Shown piece after piece: positions 13,257 to 13,260 of a stretch of 13,260 nucleotides of DNA. The notes under the pieces were generated by a model. It did not search any database, had not been told where the DNA came from, and saw only the letters and a list, made by a program, of their open reading frames with translations. Origin of the DNA: JBBRYW01 sp038237235 (GTDB taxonomy: Bacteria; Actinomycetota; Thermoleophilia; Gaiellales; Gaiellaceae); the NCBI GenBank assembly GCA_038237235.1, contig JBBRYW010000093.1, positions 1-13,260 on the forward strand. Reading direction: 5' to 3'. Position numbers and translations under genes: made by a program. Every line of letters begins with the position of its first letter. Positions within the stretch are counted from its first letter, which is position 1.

Positions 13257-13260
13257 CTAC

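Overview
The window is very GC-rich and almost entirely coding. It has GTG/TTG starts, 4-base start/stop overlaps and few Shine-Dalgarno sites. This fits a high-GC actinobacterium, possibly a soil Thermoleophilia-type lineage, but that placement is inference from composition and gene style only. I see no rRNA, tRNA, CRISPR array, insertion sequence or clear intrinsic terminator, and no gene-free stretch longer than about 25 bases.

Left block (1-4245, minus strand): an IclR regulator leads a tightly coupled operon of acyl-CoA dehydrogenase, class III (CaiB-type) CoA-transferase, a short second acyl-CoA dehydrogenase subunit, and a 2,4-dienoyl-CoA-reductase-like SDR cut by the window edge. All four junctions are the same 4-base GTGA overlap. 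The block reads as CoA activation and alpha,beta-oxidation of an unknown carboxylic acid.

Central block (4258-10771, plus strand): it starts only 12 bases from the IclR start codon. Its genes are an aldehyde dehydrogenase, a class V aminotransferase, a trimethylamine-dehydrogenase-family flavoprotein, a 54-residue N-terminal remnant of a zinc alcohol dehydrogenase, a formaldehyde-activating-enzyme (Fae) family protein, a 34-residue N-terminal remnant of an enolase-superfamily enzyme, and an SMP-30/gluconolactonase family protein. The demethylase-type flavoprotein beside a Fae-family protein suggests oxidative N-demethylation with capture of the released formaldehyde. The flavoprotein keeps the cysteinyl-FMN and 4Fe-4S cysteines but has lost two of the three aromatic-bowl residues that hold trimethylamine, so its substrate is probably different.

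Right block (10752-13256): a histidine/aromatic amino acid ammonia-lyase homologue (minus strand) and an ornithine cyclodeaminase/mu-crystallin family protein (plus strand) diverge from a gap of about 21 bases. The lyase lacks the Ala-Ser-Gly tripeptide that makes the MIO electrophile and has Leu where HutH has its active-site Tyr. It should therefore not work as an ordinary ammonia-lyase. One attractive but unproven reading is a lyase that expels an already good leaving group such as a quaternary amine, as ergothionase does. That would link it to the demethylase and Fae-family genes in a catabolic locus for an N-methylated (betaine-like) amino acid. The CaiB and acyl-CoA dehydrogenase genes, reminiscent of carnitine-type metabolism, are compatible with this but do not prove it.
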